This document shows, one piece after another, positions 24,770-33,224 of a stretch of 64,000 nt of DNA. The notes under the pieces are model-generated. The model searched no databases. It was not told the DNA's origin and worked only from the letters and a program-made list of their open reading frames with translations. Numbering within the stretch: position 1 is the first letter of the stretch; the number at the start of each line of letters is the position of its first letter. The position numbers were made by a program, and so were the translations under genes. The DNA comes from Desulfovibrio psychrotolerans (GTDB taxonomy: Bacteria; Desulfobacterota; Desulfovibrionia; Desulfovibrionales; Desulfovibrionaceae), in NCBI RefSeq assembly GCF_013340305.1, contig NZ_BLVP01000035.1, positions 1 through 64,000 of the forward strand, given 5' to 3'.

Positions 24770-26476
24770 TTGCCTGAACCCTTTGACAAAGCTGCCACCC
24801 TCATGACCACCAACACCCGCGATTCCAAGCAATCACACCTGCGCCCGCCGCATGCTTCCCAAGGCTCCCATGACCCCTACGCGACCAACACGACCCAAGC
24901 GACCCGCACCACCGCCACGTCCCAGACATCCATGAACGGCGAGCCGTTCCGCTATCATCATGTAGAACGTCAGGTGCTCACCATGATCGAATCGGGCCGA
25001 TACAATCCCGGCGACAAGCTGCCTTCGCTGCGGTCCGTATGCACAAGCATGGGCGTAAGCCTTGCCACCGCCAATCACGCTTACATGGAACTGGAACGCA
25101 AGGGCATTGTGGAGGCACGCCCCCGCTCGGGGTTCTTCGTGCGCAAAACAGTCGCCCACCTGCCGCTGCCAGCGGCACAGCGCACCATTTCCGGCCCCGA
25201 TGCTCCCGTCAAACCAGCCACCCTGGCCAGAGTAAACGGCACAGGACCAGGTGACTGCATGGCAGGCGACAGCATGGCAGGTGGCAGCGAGGCAGGCGAA
25301 GAAAACCGTACCCAGCTCATCCAGAAGGTGCTGGAAGCGGTGGGCAACACGCGCATGGTCTCTTTCGGCTGCGTAAGCCCGGACCCCGCGCTGCTTCCGG
25401 GCAAGGCTCTCGCGCGCATCATGCAGGACGTGCTGCGCTTTTCCCCCGGTCAGGCGCTGGCGTACGAGGTCATTCAGGGCAACGAACACCTGCGCAGGCA
25501 AATCGCGTGGCGGGCGCAGCAATGCGGGCTGCGGGCAGAAGCGGACGACGTGCTCGTCACCGCCGGAGCCATGGAGGCACTGTACATCACCCTGCGCTGC
25601 CTCACCCGCCCCGGCGACAACGTGGTCATCCAGTCGCCCACATATTTCTGCTTCATCCAGCTGCTGGAAAATCTGGGACTGCGCGCCATCGAGGTGCCGT
25701 CCAGCCCGGAACACGGGGTATCGCCCGCCGCCCTGCGTGAAGCCATAAGCAAGTATTCCGTGGCGGCATGCATCCTCTCCGCCAACTTCAACAATCCGGA
25801 CGGCGCGCTCATGCCGGATGCAGCCAAGCGCGAGATTGTGTCCATGCTCGCGGAACGGGGTATTCCCCTCGTGGAGGACGATGTGGCGGGGGATGTGCAC
25901 TTCGGCCCTTCGCGCCCCGCACCGCTCAAGGCGTTCGACACGCGGGGCACGGTAACGCTGTGTTCCTCGTTCTCCAAAACCATCGCCCCCGGGTACAGGG
26001 CGGGATGGATGCTGCCCGGCACATTCATGTCCAAGGCTCTGGAAATCAAGGCCACCACCAATGTGTGCTGTCCCTCCCCCACCCAGATGGTCATTGCCGA
26101 ATTCCTCGGGCAGGGGCTGTACGAACGGCACCTGAAGCGGCTGCGCGCCGCCACGGAACGCCAGATGCAGACCGTGCGCCACCAGCTTGCGACGCATTTC
26201 CCGCCGGGTACGCGTGTCACCCGCCCGGAGGGAGGTGCTTTTCTGTGGGTTGCCCTGCCGGAGGGCATGGACAGCGTGCGGCTGTTCAATCAGGCCAAGG
26301 CGCGAGATATTCTCATCGCTCCCGGCCCCATCTTCACCACCCGCGACCAGTACCGCAACTACATACGCCTTTCCTGCTGCGGGGTGTGGAACGAATCCAT
26401 GCAGCAGGCCATGTGCACGCTGGGCCAGCTTGCCGCTCCGCAGCCGCTGTCCCAAAGACCAGACGGGTTGCCGTAA
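24770..26476 (+). CDS. MocR/PdxR-type GntR regulator with aminotransferase domain
   Basis: The 568-residue frame (TTG start at 24770; an ATG at 24803 is an alternative) has a disordered Thr/Ser-rich leader. A GntR winged helix follows at about residues 58-125 (QVLTMIESGRYNPGDKLPSLRSV... VSLATANHAYMELERKG). A fold-type I aminotransferase domain comes next, with the PLP lysine in SSFSKTIAPGYRAGW. MocR regulators sense amino acids or PLP adducts. Being divergent from azlCD, with 111 bp between, it most likely regulates export of a branched-chain amino acid. The exact start is uncertain because no clear ribosome site is visible. Confidence 0.85.
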   Translation: MPEPFDKAATLMTTNTRDSKQSHLRPPHASQGSHDPYATNTTQATRTTATSQTSMNGEPFRYHHVERQVLTMIESGRYNPGDKLPSLRSVCTSMGVSLATANHAYMELERKGIVEARPRSGFFVRKTVAHLPLPAAQRTISGPDAPVKPATLARVNGTGPGDCMAGDSMAGGSEAGEENRTQLIQKVLEAVGNTRMVSFGCVSPDPALLPGKALARIMQDVLRFSPGQALAYEVIQGNEHLRRQIAWRAQQCGLRAEADDVLVTAGAMEALYITLRCLTRPGDNVVIQSPTYFCFIQLLENLGLRAIEVPSSPEHGVSPAALREAISKYSVAACILSANFNNPDGALMPDAAKREIVSMLAERGIPLVEDDVAGDVHFGPSRPAPLKAFDTRGTVTLCSSFSKTIAPGYRAGWMLPGTFMSKALEIKATTNVCCPSPTQMVIAEFLGQGLYERHLKRLRAATERQMQTVRHQLATHFPPGTRVTRPEGGAFLWVALPEGMDSVRLFNQAKARDILIAPGPIFTTRDQYRNYIRLSCCGVWNESMQQAMCTLGQLAAPQPLSQRPDGLP

Positions 26477-26548
26477 AAGTTCCCGTAACCGCCACCGACC
26501 AGCCCCGGCCAAATACATGTCGGCCAGCTATCGAAGACTGGGCAGTCC

Positions 26549-27790
26549 CTACGAACATCCCGCGCAGCGGGCGCGCCCCACGCCGCCCTTGCGTCCCGCG
26601 TAGGCGCGGGCCAGCCCGCCGGTGGATGTTTCGCGATACAGGCTGGGCAGGTCGTGCCCGGTGCTGGCCATAACGGTGACCACCTCGTCAAAGGGAATGC
26701 GGTGCGTGCCGTCGGAAAGAATAGCCATCTGCGCGCAGGACAAGGCGCGGGTGGCGGCGCAGGCGTTGCGCTCTATGCAGGGAATCTGCACCAGCCCGTC
26801 CACCGGGTCGCAGGTAAGCCCCAGATGGTGCTCCAGCCCCATCTCCGCCGCATACTCAATCTGCCGCAGCGAGCCGCCCAGAAGCTGCGTGGCTGCGGCA
26901 CAGGCCATAGCGCAGGCCGCCCCCACCTCACCCTGACACCCCACCTCCGCACCGGATATGGACCCGTTATGCTTGATCACGTTGCCGAAGAGTCCCGCCG
27001 TGGCCAGCGCACGCAGCATGTCGCCCTCCGCAAGCTGCTGCACCTCCATAAGGTAGCGCAGCACGGCAGGCACCACTCCGCTGGCTCCGCAGGTAGGCGC
27101 GGTGACTATAACCCCGCCCGCCGCATTCTCCTCCGAAACAGCCATGGCATACGCCGTGAGCAGCCCCGTCTGCTGCATGTCCTGCGAGGCAAGGCGTGTG
27201 CGGCGGAAATAGCTCCATGCGTGCCGCCGCAGCCCTATGGAACCGGGCAGCACGCCCTGCGTTTCCAGCCCCCTGTTCACGGCTTCCTGCATGGCCTGCC
27301 ACACACCGCGCAAAAAATCCCAAATATCCCGGCCCTCGCAGGCTTGCACATACTCCCAGTAGGTCATGCCCCGGTCTTCGCAGTGGGCCATCATCTCCGC
27401 CATGCCGGGCAGGGCATACACCCGCTGCCGGGCCTGCGCCTCCTCCCCCGCCACGCGCACGGCTCCGCCGCCCACGCTGTACATGGTAACGGCATCGGTC
27501 ACGTTGCCCCCGCTGTCCAGAGCCTCAAAAACCATACCGTTGGGGTGCTCCGGCAGCTTCTCCGCCGCGCGCCAGACCACCTCTGTCCGGTCTGCTCCCA
27601 GCACGGCCAGCACCGCCGCGTCCGTAAGGTGCCCCTTACCCGTGGCTCCCAGACTCTCAAACAGGTGCACCCTGTAACGCACCGCACCGGGTGTGCGTTC
27701 AAGAAACTGCTGCGCCGCATACCTCGGCCCCATGGTATGGCTGGAAGAAGGCCCCACGCCTATGCGGTACAATTCCCGGATGCTCTCCAT
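26549..27790 (-). CDS. sdaA: L-serine ammonia-lyase (iron-sulfur type, single chain)
   Basis: The ATG at 27790 (GGGAG 5 nt upstream) gives 413 residues. The beta domain begins VGPSSSHTMGPRYAAQQF. The alpha domain holds the cluster and active-site segments APTCGASGVVPAVLRYL, CQGEVGAACAMACAAATQ, CDPVDGLVQIPCIERNA and ETSTGGLARAY. It deaminates L-serine to pyruvate and ammonia in the cytoplasm. It is somewhat shorter than E. coli SdaA but both domains are complete. It lies on the minus strand downstream of a histidine kinase gene. Confidence 0.93.
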   Translation of the reverse strand: MESIRELYRIGVGPSSSHTMGPRYAAQQFLERTPGAVRYRVHLFESLGATGKGHLTDAAVLAVLGADRTEVVWRAAEKLPEHPNGMVFEALDSGGNVTDAVTMYSVGGGAVRVAGEEAQARQRVYALPGMAEMMAHCEDRGMTYWEYVQACEGRDIWDFLRGVWQAMQEAVNRGLETQGVLPGSIGLRRHAWSYFRRTRLASQDMQQTGLLTAYAMAVSEENAAGGVIVTAPTCGASGVVPAVLRYLMEVQQLAEGDMLRALATAGLFGNVIKHNGSISGAEVGCQGEVGAACAMACAAATQLLGGSLRQIEYAAEMGLEHHLGLTCDPVDGLVQIPCIERNACAATRALSCAQMAILSDGTHRIPFDEVVTVMASTGHDLPSLYRETSTGGLARAYAGRKGGVGRARCAGCS

Positions 27791-27908
27791 ACATGCTCCC
27801 TGAATATGTTCTGCCTTGCTTCCTGCCCCAATTGCATTCCCGCGTTCTCCCCTCATGCTGTTGCTGCGGCGGCAATGCCGGGAAGGATTACAACGGGTAC
27901 ACCGGCGG

Positions 27909-29225
27909 CTATTCCAGCGGAATCCGCACGTAGAAGGTGGTCCCTTCTTCCGGCGTGGATTCGAACGACACCGTGCCGCCCAGATAATTGGTGACGAACA
28001 GCCGCGCGCTGTATGTACCCAGCCCCCTGCCCCGCCCCTTGGTGGAGAAAGTACGCTGGAACATCTGCAACTGCACATGCCGGGGAATGAACGGCTCGCT
28101 CCTCACAAAAAAATGCACTGCCCCACCCGTGCTCAGGTATCCCATGGTCACGGTCTGACCGGGACGCGAGGCTTCCAGCGCGTTCTTGACCAGATTCTCC
28201 AGCGAACGCTGCAGCAAGGCCCTGTCCGTGGTCAGGGTAATGTCCGGGGCGGAGAGCGTCTGCGGGTCAAGCACAAGATGCCGCCCTTCCGCGAACACGT
28301 TTGTGGAATACAGCATGCGCAGCTCTTCCAGCATATCGCGGGCAGAAAAAACATCCCGCATCACCATCAGGTCTGTGGATTCTGCGGAAAACAGCAGTTG
28401 CATGAACCGGGCTTCGCGCACCAGCAGCGAGGCACGCTCCTCCACGGCCAGCGCCAGTTCACGCAGCTTCTCATCCACTGCGTCACCCAGCAGCCGCATG
28501 GCACCCGATATGCCGCCAAGAGCGTTTACCGCATCATGCAAAAACACCCGTTCCAGCAGTTCCCGATCCTTCTCGCGTGAAATGTCGCGCAGGTAGACAA
28601 TGGTGTAGTGCTCCTCGTCCAGTTTCGTCCCGGCTGCGTCCACCTGCAGGTTCAGCGCGTTGATCAGCCCATGATGCTTGGTGAGTACCCGGCTCTCGGC
28701 CCCGTATACCGCCCCTTCCTGCACCCCCAGAACGGCCCGGACATTGCCGCAATGACCGCAGGCAGGCGATTCCCCGCATCCGCCCATCTCCTGAGAATGC
28801 ACACAGAAGATACGCTCACCGGGCCTGAAACCCAGCGCCTCTTCTTCTGTCGCGCAACCGAAGAAACGAACAGCGTGCCCGTTGGCATACACAATCTGCC
28901 GCGCCTCGTTGAGCACTATAAACGGTATGGGAATGGTCTCGGCAAGCCTGCCGCCCAGATGGGCACGCACGGCATCCGCCTGCCTGCGGATCTCGGCGGC
29001 GGAAAGGCGGTTTGCAGTTGCCTTATGCGGCTCCAGGGGCTCCTGAACCGCCCCGGACAGGGCACCTCCGTCCCCGCGCCCCGGACTGTCCGCAGACACG
29101 TCGGAACCGCAGGGCGGCGCATGCTCGCCGGGGGCGGCAGAATCGGAAGGTGCGCGCGAGGCACTTCGACGTCTGGGCACAAAAACCTGCCTGTGTGGAA
29201 GATTGGAAACCCAAGGACCATACAC
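27909..29225 (-). CDS. Cys-rich PAS-domain sensor histidine kinase
   Basis: The 438-residue protein has no obvious membrane segment. After a disordered leader a PAS domain (ETIPIPFIVLNEARQIVYANGHAVRFFG) contains CVHSQEMGGCGESPACGHC, five cysteines/histidines in a compact loop that could bind a metal or sense redox state. The kinase core has FLHDAVNALGGISGAMRLL (phospho-His) and the ATPase boxes LENLVKNALEA and FSTKGRGRGLGTYSARLFV. The GTG at 29225 is the best start I can find; GGAT lies upstream. It precedes sdaA on the same strand. The signal and partner regulator are unknown. Confidence 0.8.
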   Translation of the reverse strand: MYGPWVSNLPHRQVFVPRRRSASRAPSDSAAPGEHAPPCGSDVSADSPGRGDGGALSGAVQEPLEPHKATANRLSAAEIRRQADAVRAHLGGRLAETIPIPFIVLNEARQIVYANGHAVRFFGCATEEEALGFRPGERIFCVHSQEMGGCGESPACGHCGNVRAVLGVQEGAVYGAESRVLTKHHGLINALNLQVDAAGTKLDEEHYTIVYLRDISREKDRELLERVFLHDAVNALGGISGAMRLLGDAVDEKLRELALAVEERASLLVREARFMQLLFSAESTDLMVMRDVFSARDMLEELRMLYSTNVFAEGRHLVLDPQTLSAPDITLTTDRALLQRSLENLVKNALEASRPGQTVTMGYLSTGGAVHFFVRSEPFIPRHVQLQMFQRTFSTKGRGRGLGTYSARLFVTNYLGGTVSFESTPEEGTTFYVRIPLE

Positions 29226-29305
29226 CTGAGCAGATCCTTACATGATGCCATCATACCCCAAAGAAGATTGCCTGATAAGCAGAACCATTCCCCGCGGCAC
29301 GATTA

Positions 29306-31882
29306 TCATGCCCCCCGCCATCCCCGGGCCATGGCAACGGTCCACGCCTCGTCCAGCGCACGGGCAAGCCGGTCCCTGTCCACCGGCTTGCCCACAAAGG
29401 CGTCCATGCCCGCTTGCAGAAACCGTTCCCGGTCGCCCGCCATGGCATGTGCGGTAAGCGCCACAATGGGAATAGCGCTATACGATTCCGGCGATTCACG
29501 GAGAATACGCGTAGCCTCCAGCCCGCTCAGCACAGGCATCTGCACGTCCATGAGCACAATATCCACCCCCCCCTGCCGTACCATGCGCACTGCTTCTTCC
29601 CCGTTGCCCGCCACGGAAACAGTGTGTCCATGGTCTTCCAGAAAATAGGTAAGAAACTCCTGATTCAAGTCGTTATCCTCGGCCAGCAGAATGCGCAGCG
29701 GACGCACAGCGGACGCAGTCCCGCAGCCCTGCGACAGTGCCGCGTGAAGTCCAGCAAGCTCCTCAGGGGCCCGCATCTCCAGCGAGACGGAAAAATAAAA
29801 CCGGCTCCCCTCGCCGCTGCGGCTTTCCACCCCCAGACTGCCGCCCATGAGGTGAACCAGGTGGCGGCAGATGGCAAGCCCCAGACCGCTTCCCCCGTGC
29901 TGGCGCGAAAGGCTGCCGTCCACCTGCGAAAAGCTGTTGAACAAATCACCAAGCCTGTCTTCCGGTATACCTACACCAGAGTCCGTAATGGAAAACAGCA
30001 CGGCCTGACGCCCCGGTGCAGAGCCCACGCGGTGCACCTCCACCAGCACCTGCCCGGACTCGGTGAACTTTATGGCATTATCCATAAGGTTCACCAGCAC
30101 CTGTCGCAGCCTGCCGGGGTCGCCCGTCACCCAATGTTCCAGCCCGCCGTCAAATTCCATGCGCAGGGCCAGTCCCTTCTGCTCCGCCCGCAGCCGCAGA
30201 GTCTCCATGCAGTCTGTCAGCAGCGAATGCAGATTAAAGGGCTTGCGTTCCAGCGTCATCTTGCCCGCTTCGATGCGCGAAAAATCCAGCACATCGTTGA
30301 TCACGCCCAGCAGCCCGTCGGAGACATTCTTGATGATGGTGAAATGACGGTGCCACTTCTCCGGCGGCCCTTCGCTGAGCGCCACCTCGGTTATGCCCAT
30401 GATGCCGCTTATGGGAGTGCGCAGTTCGTGGCTGATGTTGGCAACAAACTGCCCTTTCAACTCGCTGGCTGCCTCCGCCGCCTCCTTGGCCTTGCGCAGG
30501 GCGGTTTCGTATTCCTCGCGGCGGGTCACGTCCGTGAGCACGGTCATGCCCGCCTCCACCTCGCCCCGGTCATTCAGCAAGGGCTGGGCATGGGCATGAT
30601 ATACCCTGTCCTTCACGGATACGGTAAAGTTGACACGCCTGCCTTCCAGCACGGCGGCATGGTGCGGTGCCAGTTGCGACGCCACCTCCGGCGGCAGACA
30701 TTCAGTGGGCCGCCTGCCTTCCATCTGCACCTTGCGCAACCCTGCGGCCTCCAGCCCCTGCCCGTCCGCAATGGTTATGCGCCCCGAACGGTCAAAGAGC
30801 ATGATGATGCCCACGGGAAAATTTTCCGCCAGCGTGCGGTAATACTTGTCCCGCCGAGAAAGGGCCGCGCGGGTGGTACTGAGCATCTGCCGCTGCCGGT
30901 AGAGGATGTACGTAATCCACAACCCCAGAGCACTGAAGACCATGACCATGCCGATGAGCCAGTTACGGCGGCGTTCCCACTCATCAAGCAGGCCGGCAAG
31001 TTCATAGGCAGCCGCCACCCGCAGCGGATACCGCGGCATGCCGTACACAAGGGCGAATCCCGTCTTTCCGCGCACCTGTGTCATGCCTCCCGGTGCCACG
31101 GCAACCCTGCCCACCCCGTCAAACAGTGCCGCCGCATCGCCTTCCGGGTGCCGCCACGCTCCTATGGTCCGGCTGGTCCTGTCCAGCAGAAGCATGGCAT
31201 CCGGACGCTGCACATGCGCCGCACGGAAGCGCTCATACAGGGCAACGGGAGAAATTTCCGCCAGCAGTATCCCCAGAAATTCACCGTCAGCCTTCCCCAG
31301 CCGCCAGCTGAGAAACAACTGCCCGGGCTGCCCCCCTTCCGGCGGAAAAGCCGAAAACCGCGAAAGTTCATGGCTGTCCCTGTGCGCTGCGAACCCGGCA
31401 GCGTTACGGGATACAATAAGCGGCACCCTGCCCGGGCGCATGGCGTAGCGCACGTTGCCCCCGGCATCCAGTATCACCATGTTCGCCAGTTCGGGCAAAA
31501 AGGCAAAAGTCTGCTGCACTTCGTCTGCCAGCCGTTCATCGGACCACAAGCCAGCTCCACTGCCATGTCTGCCGTCAGACCTGTCACCCGTCCCGCTTTC
31601 CGTGCCGCTTTCCGTTCCGGCCCCGCTGTGCCCGGCAAGTCCGCCATGCGCAACAATATCCCGCGAAAGGTGCGCAAAACGGCCGTTCACCACATCGAGC
31701 AGGCGTTCGGTGTATTCCGCCAGAAACCACACGTGGCTCTCCAGCCGGTGCCGCGCCGTCTCAAAGATGCGCTCCCTGTCTCCGCCCAGGAAGGTCATGC
31801 TGATAAGGCTTGCCAGAAACAGCACCAGAAACAGGAAACCGGAAAGAAAGAGGGCGTTCCACCGCAGGCTGCCGCTTCTCAT
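29306..31882 (-). CDS. Hybrid sensor histidine kinase/response regulator
   Basis: The 858-residue membrane protein has a first TM (ALFLSGFLFLVLFLASLISM), a large periplasmic Cache-like sensor, a second TM (LIGMVMVFSALGLWITYILY) and a PAS domain (TLAENFPVGIIMLFDRSG). HisKA is FVANISHELRTPISGIMGI, with HATPase boxes VNLMDNAIKFTE, DSGVGIPEDRLGDLF and GGSGLGLAICRHLV. The C-terminal receiver ILLAEDNDLNQEFL... IVLMDVQMPVLSG completes it. A Thr-Glu-Ser-Gly repeat in the sensor is encoded by 12-bp units. It overlaps the upstream hemW by 4 bp (ATG inside the hemW end), so the two are co-expressed. Confidence 0.9.
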   Translation of the reverse strand: MRSGSLRWNALFLSGFLFLVLFLASLISMTFLGGDRERIFETARHRLESHVWFLAEYTERLLDVVNGRFAHLSRDIVAHGGLAGHSGAGTESGTESGTGDRSDGRHGSGAGLWSDERLADEVQQTFAFLPELANMVILDAGGNVRYAMRPGRVPLIVSRNAAGFAAHRDSHELSRFSAFPPEGGQPGQLFLSWRLGKADGEFLGILLAEISPVALYERFRAAHVQRPDAMLLLDRTSRTIGAWRHPEGDAAALFDGVGRVAVAPGGMTQVRGKTGFALVYGMPRYPLRVAAAYELAGLLDEWERRRNWLIGMVMVFSALGLWITYILYRQRQMLSTTRAALSRRDKYYRTLAENFPVGIIMLFDRSGRITIADGQGLEAAGLRKVQMEGRRPTECLPPEVASQLAPHHAAVLEGRRVNFTVSVKDRVYHAHAQPLLNDRGEVEAGMTVLTDVTRREEYETALRKAKEAAEAASELKGQFVANISHELRTPISGIMGITEVALSEGPPEKWHRHFTIIKNVSDGLLGVINDVLDFSRIEAGKMTLERKPFNLHSLLTDCMETLRLRAEQKGLALRMEFDGGLEHWVTGDPGRLRQVLVNLMDNAIKFTESGQVLVEVHRVGSAPGRQAVLFSITDSGVGIPEDRLGDLFNSFSQVDGSLSRQHGGSGLGLAICRHLVHLMGGSLGVESRSGEGSRFYFSVSLEMRAPEELAGLHAALSQGCGTASAVRPLRILLAEDNDLNQEFLTYFLEDHGHTVSVAGNGEEAVRMVRQGGVDIVLMDVQMPVLSGLEATRILRESPESYSAIPIVALTAHAMAGDRERFLQAGMDAFVGKPVDRDRLARALDEAWTVAMARGWRGA

Positions 31883-33066
31883 GGTGTGCCCTGCCCTGCG
31901 GGTGCACCGGATGCCTGCCCGGCAAGGCGTGTTTCCATTTCGCTGAAAAACCGCTCCAGTATGGCGTTGGAAACCAGCAGCCCGTTGCGGGTGAGGCTCA
32001 GATAGCCGTTGCGCAGCCGGACCAGACGGTTCCTGTGCAATGCGTGAATGAGCGACTTGTTGTCCTTTATGAAATCCCGCCCGGTAAGCTCGCGGTAGGC
32101 CTTTACCCGCAGCCCCCTTGTGGTGCGCAACCGCAGCATAACCAACTCCTGTACCCGTTCGTGCAGGCTCAGGACTTCCGCTTCATGTCCCACCGTGCCA
32201 GTGCGCACCGCGCCTGCGTAGGCCGCAAGGTCGCAGGGATTGGTCCATCGCCTGCCCATAAGGGTGGAAACCGCCGCAGGACCGAAGCCCAGATATTCCG
32301 CCCCCTCCCAGTAGCCCGTGTTGTGGCGGCACTGAAATCCCATACGGGCAAAGTTGGAAATCTCGTAATGCAGGTACCCCTGCGATTCCAGATACTCCGC
32401 CCCGTAGATGAACATCTTCCCCTGTTCCCCGTCGTCCGGCAGGGAAATCCTGCCTGCACGCACGTCCCGCTCAAGGGGGGTTTCCTCCTCCACGGTCAGC
32501 CCGTAGCAGGAAAGGTGCTCCGGCCCCAGCTTGACTATGGCGCGCAGGTCTTCAAGCCACAGCTTGAGCCTCTGGTTGGGCAGCCCCCATATGAAATCCA
32601 GATTTATGTTGCCGAACCCGAGTGTCCTCGCCAGTTCAAACACGCGCACCGCGTCCCGCGCGCTGTGCGGGCGCCCCAGCAGCTTCAGCGTGGCAGGGTC
32701 CATACTCTGAAAACCCATGCTCAGGCGGTTTACCCCAGCCTCCAGCAGGCCGCTCAGGGTGTCCATGGTTCCCACGGACTCCGGGTTGGCCTCCAGACTT
32801 ATTTCCGCGGCGCGCTCCACGGCAAAGGCCTTGCGGATGCGGTCCAGCACGGTGGCAACGGCGCGGTGCGGCAGCATGGAAGGCGTCCCGCCCCCGAAGA
32901 ACACCGTACTCACGGGCACCCTGCCCAGCCGGTCGCCCCACAGGGCTATTTCGCGCAGCAGTGCGTCCAGATACACCTGCACGGCGTCACCCCGGGGGAC
33001 TTCGGAATGAAAGGCGCAGTACCCGCACTTGCTTCGGCAGAAGGGAACATGGATATAGAGCAGCAT
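31879..33066 (-). CDS. hemW: HemW, radical SAM heme chaperone (coproporphyrinogen oxidase-like)
   Basis: The 395-residue protein begins MLLYIHVPFCRSKCGYCAFHS, with the radical-SAM CxxxCxxC (C10, C14, C17). It also has FFGGGTPSMLP, EANPES, GFQSMDP and the family sequence HYEISNFAR...CRHNTGYWEG. The second Cys-x-x-Cys pattern and C-terminal domain are those of HemW, which inserts heme into respiratory enzymes, not of HemN, which oxidises coproporphyrinogen. It is 4 bp overlapped by the hybrid kinase gene downstream. Confidence 0.9.
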   Translation of the reverse strand: MLLYIHVPFCRSKCGYCAFHSEVPRGDAVQVYLDALLREIALWGDRLGRVPVSTVFFGGGTPSMLPHRAVATVLDRIRKAFAVERAAEISLEANPESVGTMDTLSGLLEAGVNRLSMGFQSMDPATLKLLGRPHSARDAVRVFELARTLGFGNINLDFIWGLPNQRLKLWLEDLRAIVKLGPEHLSCYGLTVEEETPLERDVRAGRISLPDDGEQGKMFIYGAEYLESQGYLHYEISNFARMGFQCRHNTGYWEGAEYLGFGPAAVSTLMGRRWTNPCDLAAYAGAVRTGTVGHEAEVLSLHERVQELVMLRLRTTRGLRVKAYRELTGRDFIKDNKSLIHALHRNRLVRLRNGYLSLTRNGLLVSNAILERFFSEMETRLAGQASGAPAGQGTP

Positions 33067-33224
33067 GCGCCGACTCTAGGAGTCGCGGGGCGCAGCGTCA
33101 AGAGCACCCTATGCGGCGTGCGGAGAGACAACCGCCCCGGAGGCAGGCGGCGCGCTGGCTTCCGTCCGGCTTTTGGTATAGTGAAAGAGAAAAACGCCCT
33201 GCCCAAACGGAAGGATAGACACGC

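Noticed and set aside
24833-26518. A 561-codon minus-strand frame antisense to the MocR-type regulator
   Set aside because: The plus strand encodes intact GntR and aminotransferase domains; the minus frame has no motif.
29414-32005. An 863-codon plus-strand frame antisense to the hybrid kinase
   Set aside because: It is a mirror of a complete kinase; no domain is visible and composition is that of antisense.
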